NCBI GenBank assembly: GCA_035544215.1
Contig: DATKHY010000003.1
Location: forward strand, 310,001-374,000
Origin: Candidatus Binatia bacterium
GTDB lineage: Bacteria > Vulcanimicrobiota > Vulcanimicrobiia > Vulcanimicrobiales > Vulcanimicrobiaceae
Reading direction: 5' to 3'
Length of the DNA: 64,000 nt
The position numbers were made by a program, and so were the translations under genes. This document shows positions 40,592-49,184 of the stretch, piece by piece. The notes beneath the pieces were generated by a model that did no database searches, had not been told where the DNA came from, and saw only the letters and a list, made by a program, of their open reading frames with translations. Numbering within the stretch: the stretch's first letter is position 1; every line of letters starts with the position of its first letter.

Positions 40592-41727
40592 GCTCGCGCA
40601 AACGCGTCGCTATTTTGGGTTCGACCGGGTCGATCGGCACGCAGGCGCTCGACGTGATAGCGCGGCATCCCGACCAGTTCGCGGTCGTCGGTCTGGCCGC
40701 GGGGCGCAACGTCGAGCTGCTGCGCGAACAAGCCGCGCGCTTCGGCGTGGAAATCGCGACGACGGCGCAGGACGGACCGGCAGGCCTGCTGCGCGTCGCC
40801 GTGGAGAGCGATCCAGAGATCGTGCTCGCCGCGACCGACGGCTCCGTGGCGTTCGAGGCGGTCTTCGCGGCGGTCGACCGCGGCATCGACGTTGCCGTCG
40901 CCAACAAGGAGCTGATCGTCGCCGCGGGTGCGCTGCTCGTGGCGCGCGGGCGCTCGAGCGGCTCACGGATGCTCCCCGTCGACAGCGAGCACAGCGCGAT
41001 CTTTCAATGCCTCGTGGGCGAGGAACCATCGAGCGTCGCGGCGATCGTGCTCACCGCGTCGGGCGGTCCGTTCTGGCGGACGACGCAAGAGGCGATGGAG
41101 CGCGCGGACGTCGCGTCGGCGCTCGCGCACCCGACCTGGAGAATGGGCACGAAAAACACGATCGACTCGGCCACGATGATGAACAAGGGGCTCGAGGTCA
41201 TCGAGGCGAGCCGGCTGTTCGACATGCCCGGCGAGCGCATCAAGATCGTCGTGCACCCGCAATCGGTCGCGCACGGGTTCGTCGTGTTCAATGACGGCAG
41301 CGTAAAGTCGCAGTTGGCGGCGCCTGACATGCGGCTGCCGATCGCCTACGCGCTGAGCTATCCTAAGCGCCTGGCGTTCAACGGTGCGGCCGGCGACGTG
41401 CTCCGGGCGCTGGGCGCCAAGCAGGGAGACGTCACCCTGCGTTACGACTTCGAGCCGGCAGATCCGCAGCGCTTTCCCTGCGTCCGCCTCGCTTACGAGG
41501 CGCTAGCGGGGGGCGGCACGCTGCCGGCCGTGCTCTCGGCGGCAAACGAAATCGCGGTGGATGCGTTCGTTGCGGGAAGGATCGAATTCGGGCGAATTTT
41601 CGAGGTCATCGAGGGCGCGATGAGCCAAGCGCTGCCCGAGGAGGAGACCCTGCAGGGGATTCGCGCCGCGGATGGCCAGGCTCGCCGGACCGCCGGAGAG
41701 ATCGTCGCGGCTATCGAAGGGCAGTGA
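40588..41727 (+). CDS. dxr: 1-deoxy-D-xylulose 5-phosphate reductoisomerase
   Basis: Dxr performs the second step of the MEP isoprenoid pathway, making MEP with NADPH. The 379-residue protein has the N-terminal nucleotide motif LGSTGSIGTQ, DVAVANKELIVAAG, the metal/substrate site PVDSEHSAIFQCL, GPFWRTT and HPTWRMGTKNTIDSATMMNKGLEVIEA. The GTG start overlaps cdsA. ispG, a later step, lies downstream; together with uppS the operon links isoprenoid supply to lipid carriers. Confidence 0.97.
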   Translation: MSSRKRVAILGSTGSIGTQALDVIARHPDQFAVVGLAAGRNVELLREQAARFGVEIATTAQDGPAGLLRVAVESDPEIVLAATDGSVAFEAVFAAVDRGIDVAVANKELIVAAGALLVARGRSSGSRMLPVDSEHSAIFQCLVGEEPSSVAAIVLTASGGPFWRTTQEAMERADVASALAHPTWRMGTKNTIDSATMMNKGLEVIEASRLFDMPGERIKIVVHPQSVAHGFVVFNDGSVKSQLAAPDMRLPIAYALSYPKRLAFNGAAGDVLRALGAKQGDVTLRYDFEPADPQRFPCVRLAYEALAGGGTLPAVLSAANEIAVDAFVAGRIEFGRIFEVIEGAMSQALPEEETLQGIRAADGQARRTAGEIVAAIEGQ

Positions 41728-41731
41728 GTCA

Positions 41732-42868
41732 GTGAGTTTGTTAGCCGTTGTCACCCTGGTCGGATTCGAGAAGGTTGTTACCTTCCTCGTGATGCTTTCC
41801 GTTTTGATCGTGCTGCACGAGCTCGGTCACTTCGTGCTCGCACGCCGCAACGGAGTGAGGATCAACGAGTTTGCCGTAGGCTTCGGTCCGAAGCTTGCGA
41901 GCTGGACCAGCCCGCGTAGCGGCACGCTCTACTCGCTGCGCATCCTGCCGATCGGCGGTTTCTGCGCCATGGAGGGTGAGGACAATCGCGTCTCCGAGGC
42001 CGAGCAGCAGCGCGAGTTTCGCTCGCAAGGCACCATCGCCCAGAACAATTTTCAGGCGAAGTCTCCGTGGCGCCGTCTGGCGATCATTCTGGCCGGCCCG
42101 TTCGCGAACTTTTTGCTCTGCTACCTCATCCTATTGACGGCCGCCCTCGCGTTCGGCGTCGCGAGCGACAAGGCGAATCAGCCGGTCGTCGGCGAGGTGC
42201 TGCCCGGATCGCCGGCGGCCATTGCGGGGATTGCGCCGGGCGATCGCATCGTCGCGATCGATAACGCCGCGATTGCAAACGGGAAGAGTCTCGTCGACAC
42301 GATCCACAACGCGCTCGGGAAGCGGCTGGACCTTGTCTATGAGCGCAACGGCATACGCACGGAGGTGTACGTCGTTCCGCGCGCGTGTCCGGCGCAGGTC
42401 GGGAGGAGCTTCGGCTGCATCGGATTCTCGCCAGTCCCGGCGTACGAGCGCGTCGGCGTGATGCAGGCGGTGCGCGAGAGTGGCAGCGAGTTCGTCGCCA
42501 TTGCGAGTCAGACGTTCGGCGGCCTCGGTCTCCTCGTGACGCAGTTCGCGAAGTACGCGCCGCAGATCGCGGGACCGATCGGCATGGGCGAGGTCGCGGC
42601 GACCGTGCAGGATTGGGGTTGGGGGCCGTACTTTTCGCTGGCAGCGACGATCTCGTTCGCCCTCGGGCTGTTCAACCTGCTGCCGATTCCCGCGCTCGAC
42701 GGCGGCCGGGCCGCGTTCATCGTCGCGGAGCTGATCCGCGGACGCCCGGTGGATCCGGAGAAGGAGGCGATGGTGCACATCGCCGGCTTCGCAGCGCTGA
42801 TGGCGCTGATCATGCTCGTCGCGTTCCACGACATCGCGCGCATCATCAACGGACAGGGAGTGATGTAG
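41732..42868 (+). CDS. rseP: Site-2 zinc protease RseP (M50)
   Basis: RseP is an intramembrane protease that cuts anti-sigma factors and signal-peptide remnants. The 378-residue protein has the zinc motif HELGH at 29-33 in the first membrane helix, a PDZ domain (about 120-210, VVGEVLPGSPAAIAGIAPGDRIVAI) and the third ligand in NLLPIPALDGGR. The GTG at 41732 is chosen because it places the membrane helix at the N-terminus; the longer frame overlaps dxr. The ECF anti-sigma factor at 22482 is a possible substrate, inferred only. Confidence 0.95.
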   Translation: MSLLAVVTLVGFEKVVTFLVMLSVLIVLHELGHFVLARRNGVRINEFAVGFGPKLASWTSPRSGTLYSLRILPIGGFCAMEGEDNRVSEAEQQREFRSQGTIAQNNFQAKSPWRRLAIILAGPFANFLLCYLILLTAALAFGVASDKANQPVVGEVLPGSPAAIAGIAPGDRIVAIDNAAIANGKSLVDTIHNALGKRLDLVYERNGIRTEVYVVPRACPAQVGRSFGCIGFSPVPAYERVGVMQAVRESGSEFVAIASQTFGGLGLLVTQFAKYAPQIAGPIGMGEVAATVQDWGWGPYFSLAATISFALGLFNLLPIPALDGGRAAFIVAELIRGRPVDPEKEAMVHIAGFAALMALIMLVAFHDIARIINGQGVM

Positions 42869-44028
42869 TGCTGCGCGTCAGGCGGAAGAGCAAGCCCATT
42901 TTCCTTCAGAACAAGACCGGAAAAGCCGACGCGAAGAGCGTGTGGATGGGCGGGGACCATCCGGTCGTCGTGCAGTCCATGACGACGACGGATACCGCGG
43001 ACGCCGACAAGACGCTCGAGCAGGTCTACGGCCTCGCCATGGAAGGCTGCGAGGTCGTCCGCGTGACGGTGAAGGACCCGCCCGACGCCGCGGGCCTGCC
43101 CGCGATCGTGTATCGCTCGCCGGTGCCGATCGTCGCCGATATCCACTTCGATCACAAGATGGCGCTCGCGGCAATCGAGGCCGGCGTCGCGAAGCTGCGG
43201 CTGAATCCCGGCAATATTCGCGATCCCAAGAAGGTCGTGGAGGTCGTGACGGCCGCCAAGGCGCGCGGGATTCCTATTCGCGTCGGCGTGAACATGGGTT
43301 CGCTCGCGCCCGACCTCGAGAAGTCGCTCGGCCACACCTCCGAAGCGATGGTGCTCTCCGCCCTGCGGCACGTCGAGATCTTGGAGGAGCACGGCCACGC
43401 CGACATCGCGATCTCGCTGAAAGCGCACGACGTCGCCACGACCGTCCACGCGTACCGCCTGATGGATCAGCGGCTGCGCGAGCGCGGCACGCCTTACGCG
43501 CTGCACCTCGGCATCACGGAGGCCGGACTGTTGCGGGACGGCACGATCAAGTCGTCGATCGGCCTCGGGATCTTGCTGTGGGAGGGCATAGGCGACACGA
43601 TTCGCGTCTCGCTGGCGGACGACCCGATCGAAGAGGTGCCGGTGTGCTGGGGCATCCTCAAGTCGCTCGGCCTGCGCGAAAAAGGATTCGAGATCACCGC
43701 GTGTCCGTCGTGCGGCCGCGCCGAGATTTCCGTGCTGGAGCTGGGTCGCGCCGTCGAAGCGATCGCCAAGTCGTACAGCGCGCCGGTGAAGGTCGCGGTG
43801 ATGGGCTGCGTCGTGAACGGGCCGGGCGAATCGAAGATGGCGGACGTCGGCGTCGCGGGCGGCAAGGGCAAGGGCGCGATCTATCGTGCCGGCGAGCTCG
43901 TCGGAACGTATCCCGAGAGCGAGCTGTTAGGGATGCTGCGCCTCGAGATCGAGAAGGTGATCGCCGAGAAGTATCCGGCTTTCACCGACGAGATCGGCGC
44001 GCCGGCGGCTGCGGAGCGCGTGGGATGA
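42868..44028 (+). CDS. ispG: 4-hydroxy-3-methylbut-2-enyl diphosphate synthase
   Basis: IspG converts MEcPP to HMBPP with a [4Fe-4S] cluster, the penultimate MEP step. The 386-residue protein has PVVVQSMTTTDTADADKTLEQVYGL at the N-terminal TIM barrel, and cluster cysteines in CPSCGR and GCVVNGPGE plus the conserved glutamate. The GTG at 42868 shares a base with the rseP TAG. dxr-rseP-ispG is a common order. Confidence 0.96.
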   Translation: MLRVRRKSKPIFLQNKTGKADAKSVWMGGDHPVVVQSMTTTDTADADKTLEQVYGLAMEGCEVVRVTVKDPPDAAGLPAIVYRSPVPIVADIHFDHKMALAAIEAGVAKLRLNPGNIRDPKKVVEVVTAAKARGIPIRVGVNMGSLAPDLEKSLGHTSEAMVLSALRHVEILEEHGHADIAISLKAHDVATTVHAYRLMDQRLRERGTPYALHLGITEAGLLRDGTIKSSIGLGILLWEGIGDTIRVSLADDPIEEVPVCWGILKSLGLREKGFEITACPSCGRAEISVLELGRAVEAIAKSYSAPVKVAVMGCVVNGPGESKMADVGVAGGKGKGAIYRAGELVGTYPESELLGMLRLEIEKVIAEKYPAFTDEIGAPAAAERVG

Positions 44029-44498
44029 TCGCGCGGACCAAATGCCTCTACTCGGGGGTACGTTGGCAGGCGCTGCTGCTGATCGCCGTCCTCGCGTTCG
44101 TCACGTCGGCGGCTCTCGCGTTTTCGCGTCCCACAGAGATGCTCGTTAACGGTCAGCGCGTCGACAGCGACGTGCAGCCCGTGACGACGGCGAGCAAACG
44201 CGCCTACGTGCCGCTGCGCACGCTGGCCGACGCGCTCGGCGCCGAGACGCAGGTGGACGACAAGACCGGCAACATCGCGGTGGTGCTCGGCAACACGTCG
44301 CTGCGTCTGCGCGTGGGCGACACGCACGCGACGCTCAACGGCATGCCGCTGACGTTCAAGCACGCGCCCTTCCGCATCCGCGGCCGCGTCATGATCTCGC
44401 TCGACGCGGTCGCGCGAGCGCTCAACGTGCGTGCCCGCTACGACTCGCGTAACGCGCGCATCGAAGTCGTCACGCCCGGCATCGGCGAAACACTGTAA
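44025..44498 (+). CDS. Exported copper amine oxidase N-terminal-like (stalk) domain protein
   Basis: This 157-residue protein has a membrane/signal helix (about 15-36, ALLLIAVLAFVTSAALAF) and one Cu-amine-oxidase-N1 domain: MLVNGQRVDSDVQPVTTASKRAYVPLRTLADALGAETQVDD, and a second half LNGMPLTFKHAPFRIRGRVMISLDAVARALNVRARYDSR. These domains bind surfaces or ligands and carry no catalysis. The ATG overlaps ispG (ATGA). It ends the core operon just before a repeat cluster. Confidence 0.75.
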   Translation: MIARTKCLYSGVRWQALLLIAVLAFVTSAALAFSRPTEMLVNGQRVDSDVQPVTTASKRAYVPLRTLADALGAETQVDDKTGNIAVVLGNTSLRLRVGDTHATLNGMPLTFKHAPFRIRGRVMISLDAVARALNVRARYDSRNARIEVVTPGIGETL

Positions 44499-44512
44499 CC
44501 TCTCTCCCTTTT

Positions 44513-44628
44513 GTCATCCTGAGCGCAGCGAGGCGCAGCCGAGCCCTTCGACTTCGCTCAGGACAGGCTTCGTCGAAGGACGGTGCCGGATCTTAGGTTT
44601 GGGTCATCCTAGCCTGTCGAAGGATGAC
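44513..44628. repeat. Dispersed palindromic repeat cluster
   Basis: The 168-base gap after the core operon holds three repeat segments: a GTCATCCTGAGCGCAGCG half-element at 44513-44530; the 37-bp CCTTCGAC...GTCGAAGG element at 44544-44580, 35/37 identical to that at 10430-10466; and GTCATCCT/AGGATGAC (44603-44610/44621-44628, loop 10). The last could form a hairpin acting as a terminator-like or stability element for the preceding transcript. No T run follows. Confidence 0.8.
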
Positions 44629-44666
44629 GGCTCAGGCCATTGATTATTACGATGACCCGAGCGCCG

Positions 44667-44966
44667 TCACGACGGACGGTTGTAGCCCTCGACAATGAGA
44701 AGATCCGTCGCACTCAGCCGTTGGCGCAACTCCTTTGCGGGAGCGTACTCGGCCGAGTGCCACCACTCGTGGGCTCTCTCGTAGGAGGGGAATTCGAGCA
44801 CGACGATCCGCGTCGGGTCCCACGATCCCTCCAATACGTTCATCTGACCGCCCCGCACGAGGTAGCGTCCTCCATATTGCGCGACGGTTTTCTCGGCCAT
44901 GTCCTTGTAATGCTCATATTCTTGCGGGTGCTGTGTGTCGACGTTGACGATGACATAGGCTGGCAT
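44667..44966 (-). CDS. DUF1330 family protein
   Basis: This 99-residue ferredoxin-like-fold (dimeric alpha-beta barrel) protein starts MPAYVIVNVDTQHPQEYEHYKDMAEKTVAQYGGRYLVRGG and continues RIVVLEFPSYERAHEWWHSAEYAPAKELRQ. This is the DUF1330 pattern, with the YEHYK and EW.S.EY motifs. These small proteins resemble antibiotic-biosynthesis monooxygenase folds, and the activity of most is unknown. It follows the permease gene by eight bases in the same direction, so it is probably in the same transcript. Confidence 0.87.
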   Translation of the reverse strand: MPAYVIVNVDTQHPQEYEHYKDMAEKTVAQYGGRYLVRGGQMNVLEGSWDPTRIVVLEFPSYERAHEWWHSAEYAPAKELRQRLSATDLLIVEGYNRPS

Positions 44967-44974
44967 TTTGACTC

Positions 44975-46501
44975 CTAGGCGTACTCGCTGAGGCCGGCAG
45001 GCTCCTCGACCGGAACGACGTCTGCCGGATTCGATTTTCTGAATCCGTATGCGAAGAAGAAGACGAGCCCGCAGATCAGCGCGATGACGAACCAGGTCCA
45101 GGTCGCTCGCGAGAGACCGAAGATCGCTAGGAAGAGCGAGAAGATGATTCCGAGCACCGGAAAAAGGGGTACGAACGGAACGCGGAAGCTGCGCGGCAGC
45201 TCGGGACGGCGCTTGCGCAGGTAGAGCACTCCCGCGCAGACCACCGAGAACGCGATCAGCGTGCCGATGTTGACGAGGTTGAGCAGGTTGTTGAGCGGTA
45301 CGATCAGCGCCAGGATCGCGACGGCGGCGCCCGTCAGCAGCGTCGTCGTCATCGGCGTCTTGAAGCGCGGGTGCACCTTGGCGACCGCAGGCGGCAGCAT
45401 GCCGTCGCGCGCCATCACGTAGAAGATTCGTGACTGGCCCAGGAGCGACGCGAGCGCCACGCTCGTCGTGCCGGCCAGCACGCCGATCGTGATCACCCAG
45501 GTGAGCGCCGGGATGTGCAACGGCGCGAGCGCATAGACGAGGGGATTCTTGATCGGCACGTGACTCCACGGGACGGCGCCCACGAGCACGATCGCCGTCG
45601 CGCAGTAGATGACCGTGCCGATGGCGAGCGCGCCGATCACGCCGACCGGGACGTCGAATTGCGGGTTCTTGCACTCCTCGGCGGTCGTCGTCGCCGTGTC
45701 GAACCCGATATAGCTGAAGAAGACGTACGCGCCGATCGCGATGATGCCGTAGGGCTGCGCCGTCGACGAATAGTCGGCCATCCCGCCGAAGGGCCGCAGC
45801 GACCCCCAGCCGACGGGATTGAAGTTGTGAAGGTTCGACGCGTGCACGAGGAACGCGCCGGCGATGACGAAGACGATCAGCGCCGAGATCTTCAGGACGA
45901 CGAAGACGTTGTTCGCCGTCGCCGATTCGCGGATGCCGACCGAGAGCAGGACGCTCAGGCCCACGACGAAGAGTGCCGCGATCACGTCGAATTGCGAGTG
46001 CACGAGGTCCCAGCTCGATGGCAGCCACCACGCTCCGTGAACGATCAGGTTCGATTGCGACGCCCACCCGGGCAGCGCGAGGTTGGCGCTCTTGGCGACG
46101 TCCTGGATCGCCGCCGAGAATTGCTGTGCCACCGGCGCGGCGCTGATGCCGTATTCGAAGATAAGCGCGAAACCAATGATCCACGCGAAGAGCTTTCCGA
46201 GCGTCGCGTAAGCGTAGGTGTAGGCGCTGCCCGCGACCGGAACCATCGCGCCGAGCTCAGCGTAGCAGAGCGCGGCGAAGAACGACGTTAGTCCCGCGAG
46301 CAGGTAGGAGATGATGACCGCCGGTCCGGCGCCCTTGACGCCCGTGCCGATGGTCGTGAAGATGCCGCCGCCGATCATGGTGCCCAGGCCGATCGAGACG
46401 AGATCCTTCGCCGTAAGCGCGCGGCGTAGGATCTTGCGCGTGCCGAGCTCGCGCAGTTTCGTAGCGTCCGTGGTAGCGAATAGCTCGGACAGAAACGACA
46501 T
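44975..46501 (-). CDS. Amino acid permease (APC superfamily)
   Basis: This 508-residue transporter has about twelve helices. The N-terminal signature LVSIGLGTMIGGGIFTTIGTG matches the cationic amino acid transporter/APC first helix (GxxIGxGIF), and YCELGAM-like YAELGAMVPVAGSAYTYAYATLG matches helix 3. Length and AEECKNPQFDVP resemble CAT-type permeases. The ATG at 46501 fits the start of the family; a longer frame upstream overlaps the next gene. The substrate is unknown (cationic amino acids are typical of this subgroup). Confidence 0.9.
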   Translation of the reverse strand: MSFLSELFATTDATKLRELGTRKILRRALTAKDLVSIGLGTMIGGGIFTTIGTGVKGAGPAVIISYLLAGLTSFFAALCYAELGAMVPVAGSAYTYAYATLGKLFAWIIGFALIFEYGISAAPVAQQFSAAIQDVAKSANLALPGWASQSNLIVHGAWWLPSSWDLVHSQFDVIAALFVVGLSVLLSVGIRESATANNVFVVLKISALIVFVIAGAFLVHASNLHNFNPVGWGSLRPFGGMADYSSTAQPYGIIAIGAYVFFSYIGFDTATTTAEECKNPQFDVPVGVIGALAIGTVIYCATAIVLVGAVPWSHVPIKNPLVYALAPLHIPALTWVITIGVLAGTTSVALASLLGQSRIFYVMARDGMLPPAVAKVHPRFKTPMTTTLLTGAAVAILALIVPLNNLLNLVNIGTLIAFSVVCAGVLYLRKRRPELPRSFRVPFVPLFPVLGIIFSLFLAIFGLSRATWTWFVIALICGLVFFFAYGFRKSNPADVVPVEEPAGLSEYA

Positions 46502-46535
46502 TCCGGCGTCGTTTCGCAGCGCTCGCCGGGCGGAC

Positions 46536-47138
46536 CTACGCTTCGGGCGGTTTATTCGTTGGGTTCCAGAGGTGATCCGGAGAGCCCAGCGCGTCGTTGA
46601 TCCAGCGCGACCAAACGAAAAGCGCATCGGAGAGGCGATTGAGGAAGCGCAGCGCAGCGTCGCTGGGCGCGCCCTCACGTTCCCGCAGCGTGATCGTGAG
46701 GCGCTCGGCGCGCCGGCAAATAGTCCGCGCGAACTGAAGCCGCGCGCCGGGAATCGATCCGCCGGGATGGATGAAGTTCGCGAGCGCCGGAAGGTCGCGC
46801 TCCGCCTCGTCGATCGCACGCTCCAGCGCCTCGACGTCGGCTGCGCCGATCTGCGGAAACGACGCGTTCGGGTCGGTCCCGGGCGTCGCGAGCTCGGTGC
46901 CGAGGTTGAACAGCGCGTCTTGCGCCCACGCGAGCCAGGCGTCGAGACGGTCCGCGCGCGCGCCGGTCGAGGCCGACTCGCGAAGCTCCGATCGCGCCAT
47001 ACCGATCGCGCTCGACAGCTCGTCCACGGTGCCGTACGTCTCGATGCGCAGCGCGTTCTTCTTGATGCGCGAACCGCCGATCAAGCCGGTCGTTCCGTCG
47101 TCTCCCGTGCGGGTGTAGATGCGCGTGTGTTTCGGCAT
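46536..47138 (-). CDS. PduO-type cob(I)alamin adenosyltransferase
   Basis: This enzyme converts cob(I)alamin and ATP to adenosylcobalamin; 200 residues. The N-terminal ATP site MPKHTRIYTRTGDDGTTGLIGGSRIKK, VDELSSAIGMAR, and a late FARTICRRAERLTI and LFVWSRWIND are family markers (ATR trimer). It is divergent from proS by about 50 bases. The queuosine enzyme QueG and possible B12-dependent mutases elsewhere are potential users. Confidence 0.93.
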   Translation of the reverse strand: MPKHTRIYTRTGDDGTTGLIGGSRIKKNALRIETYGTVDELSSAIGMARSELRESASTGARADRLDAWLAWAQDALFNLGTELATPGTDPNASFPQIGAADVEALERAIDEAERDLPALANFIHPGGSIPGARLQFARTICRRAERLTITLREREGAPSDAALRFLNRLSDALFVWSRWINDALGSPDHLWNPTNKPPEA

Positions 47139-47191
47139 TGCCCAATCCTTACGAGGGTCTGGTGCAATCTCCCGGCGAAGCGGGGCCGGTC

Positions 47192-48652
47192 ATGTCCGAA
47201 GCGCTCGCTCGGGACGTCGTCAAGGAGATTCCTCCGAAGGCGGCCGACCTGTCCGCATGGTACACGGCGGCTTGCCTCAAGGCCGAGCTGGTGTCCTATT
47301 CGCCGGTGCGCGGCTGCGTCGTTTTGCGTCCCTACGGGTTCGGGCTGTGGGAGAACTTGCAGAAGCACTTGGACGAACGGTTCAAGGCAACCGGCCACGA
47401 AAACGCCTACTTCCCGCTCTTCATCCCCGAGAATCTGCTGATGCGCGAGGCGGAGCACGTCGAGGGCTTCGCGCCCGAGGTGGCGTGGGTGACACAGGGC
47501 GGCAGCGAAAAGCTCACCGAGCGGCTCGCAATCCGGCCGACGTCGGAAGCGATCATCGGCGTGATGTACGCGCAATGGATCGAGTCGTATCGCGACCTGC
47601 CCATCCTCATCAATCAGTGGGCCAACGTCGTGCGCTGGGAGAAGGCGACGCGGCCGTTCCTGCGCACGATGGAGTTTCTGTGGCAGGAGGGGCACACCGC
47701 GCACGCATCGGCAGACGAGGCGCGCGAAGAGACGCTGCGGATCCTCGAGCTGTATCGCGACTTCGCCGAGAACGTCGCTGCGATACCGGTGTATGCGGGA
47801 AGGAAGAGCGCGAGCGAACGTTTCCCCGGCGCCGTCGAGACGTTCTCGATCGAGGCGCTGATGCCCGACGGCAAGGCGCTGCAATCCGGAACGTCGCACG
47901 ATCTGGGCCAGAATTTTGCGAAGGCGTACGACATCACGTTCGTCGACGCGGATCGCGCGATCAAACACGTATACACGACGTCGTGGGGCGTCTCGTGGCG
48001 CATGCTGGGTGGCCTGATCATGGTCCACGGCGACGACCGCGGGCTTCGCATCCCGCCGAAGATGGCGCCGATCGAGGCCGTCGTGATTCCAATCGTGCGC
48101 TCCAACGACGACCGCGCGATCGAGGTGAGCCGCGAGACGGCGCGGCGTTTGAAGGAGGCCGGCTTTCGCGTGCGCGTGGACGATCGCGACGAGCAGCCTG
48201 GCTGGAAGTATAGCGAGTGGGATCTGCGCGGCGTGCCGGTGCGCATCGAGATCGGCCCGCGCGACGTAGACGCGCAGACGGCCGTTCTCGCGCGGCGCGA
48301 TCGCAACAGGGACGAGGCGGGTCAGCGGCAGAGCGTCGCGCTCGCGGACCTGCCGGCGAAGCTCCGCGACTTGCTCGATGACGTTCAGGCCTCGCTCTAC
48401 GCGCAGGCGAAGGCGCATCTGGACGCGCACACGTTCGTCACGGCCGATCGTGCGGAGTTCTTTCGGCTTTGCAAAGAGCGAGCCGGCATGATCGACATCG
48501 CGTGGTGCGAGCGCGCCGAGTGCGAGGCGCACGTCAAGGCGGAGACGACTGCTACCACGCGCGTGCTCCGCGCGCTCGACGAACCAGGGGCGCTGTGCGT
48601 CGCGTGCGGAGAACCGGCCAAGGTCAGAGCCTATTTTGCGCAATCGTATTAG
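47192..48652 (+). CDS. proS: Prolyl-tRNA synthetase, archaeal/eukaryotic-like (type 3)
   Basis: ProS charges tRNA-Pro. The 486-residue protein is the short type lacking the bacterial editing domain. It has SYSPVRGCVVLRPYGFGLWENLQ (motif 1), LAIRPTSEAIIG and FLRTMEFLWQEGHTAHAS (motif 2), the GTSHDLGQNFAKAYDI and TTSWGVSWRMLGGLIMVHGDDRGL motif 3 region, an anticodon-binding domain, and a zinc-binding C-terminus (CERAEC...CVAC) ending in Tyr. The ATG at 47192 gives the natural start; GTG 47162 and TTG 47138 are alternatives. Confidence 0.95.
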   Translation: MSEALARDVVKEIPPKAADLSAWYTAACLKAELVSYSPVRGCVVLRPYGFGLWENLQKHLDERFKATGHENAYFPLFIPENLLMREAEHVEGFAPEVAWVTQGGSEKLTERLAIRPTSEAIIGVMYAQWIESYRDLPILINQWANVVRWEKATRPFLRTMEFLWQEGHTAHASADEAREETLRILELYRDFAENVAAIPVYAGRKSASERFPGAVETFSIEALMPDGKALQSGTSHDLGQNFAKAYDITFVDADRAIKHVYTTSWGVSWRMLGGLIMVHGDDRGLRIPPKMAPIEAVVIPIVRSNDDRAIEVSRETARRLKEAGFRVRVDDRDEQPGWKYSEWDLRGVPVRIEIGPRDVDAQTAVLARRDRNRDEAGQRQSVALADLPAKLRDLLDDVQASLYAQAKAHLDAHTFVTADRAEFFRLCKERAGMIDIAWCERAECEAHVKAETTATTRVLRALDEPGALCVACGEPAKVRAYFAQSY

Positions 48653-49184
48653 CACCATCGCCGCGCTGGCGCTGTCGCTCGCCGTTGCGACCGGCGCGGC
48701 TCCGGCCTACGCGCCGAGCGTCGCGGACCTCGATGCGGCGGCGCGCGCGGTGGGAAACCGCCGCGACGTTGCGCAGCGCATCGGGCTGGCCGTGTTCAGC
48801 ACGCGCTGGTCCGCGCAGGTGACGCAGATCTCCGCGAACCAACTGGGCTCGCATCTCATCGTCGGCATCCGCCTGTGGGGCGTGAAGTTCCACCGCCCGA
48901 TCACGCGTGACGAGTTCGTCGGCGAGGTCGTGACGTTGGTGGAGCGCACCTTCGCCGCCGCGCCGGCGACGGAGGAGATCGACGTGTGGGCGAGTGTCCC
49001 GATCGCGGTCGCCAAGGGCGTCGTCGTCAGCGGGGATCTCGCGAAGCCTACGTCGCGCACCGTGTTTAGCCTCACCGTGCGCCGCGGAGAGGCGGTCGGT
49101 CAGGTGCGCGCCCGCGCGAGCGCCGCGAGCGACGGCGTATTCTGGGATCGGCAGTGGTCCCGCACGGCGTTCAAGCCGTCGTGA
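48636..49184 (+). CDS. Exported protein, unknown function
   Basis: This 182-residue protein has a signal peptide (RNRISTIAALALSLAVATGAAPAYA) with cleavage near residue 26. The mature part is unrecognised; LGSHLIVGIRLWGVKFHRPITRDEFVGEVVTLVERTF suggests a compact alpha/beta domain. The TTG at 48636 overlaps proS by 17 bases and its stop overlaps the M16 gene (GTGA), so it is in the operon. It may be periplasmic. Confidence 0.55.
   Translation: MRNRISTIAALALSLAVATGAAPAYAPSVADLDAAARAVGNRRDVAQRIGLAVFSTRWSAQVTQISANQLGSHLIVGIRLWGVKFHRPITRDEFVGEVVTLVERTFAAAPATEEIDVWASVPIAVAKGVVVSGDLAKPTSRTVFSLTVRRGEAVGQVRARASAASDGVFWDRQWSRTAFKPS

Noticed and set aside
44513-44628. CRISPR array
   Set aside because: Repeat units are few, unequal and without regular spacers, and no cas genes are present. 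They fit dispersed palindromic repeats.
46502-46819. Longer N-terminus of the amino acid permease
   Set aside because: It would overlap the cobalamin adenosyltransferase gene. ATG 46501 begins the typical permease N-terminus.
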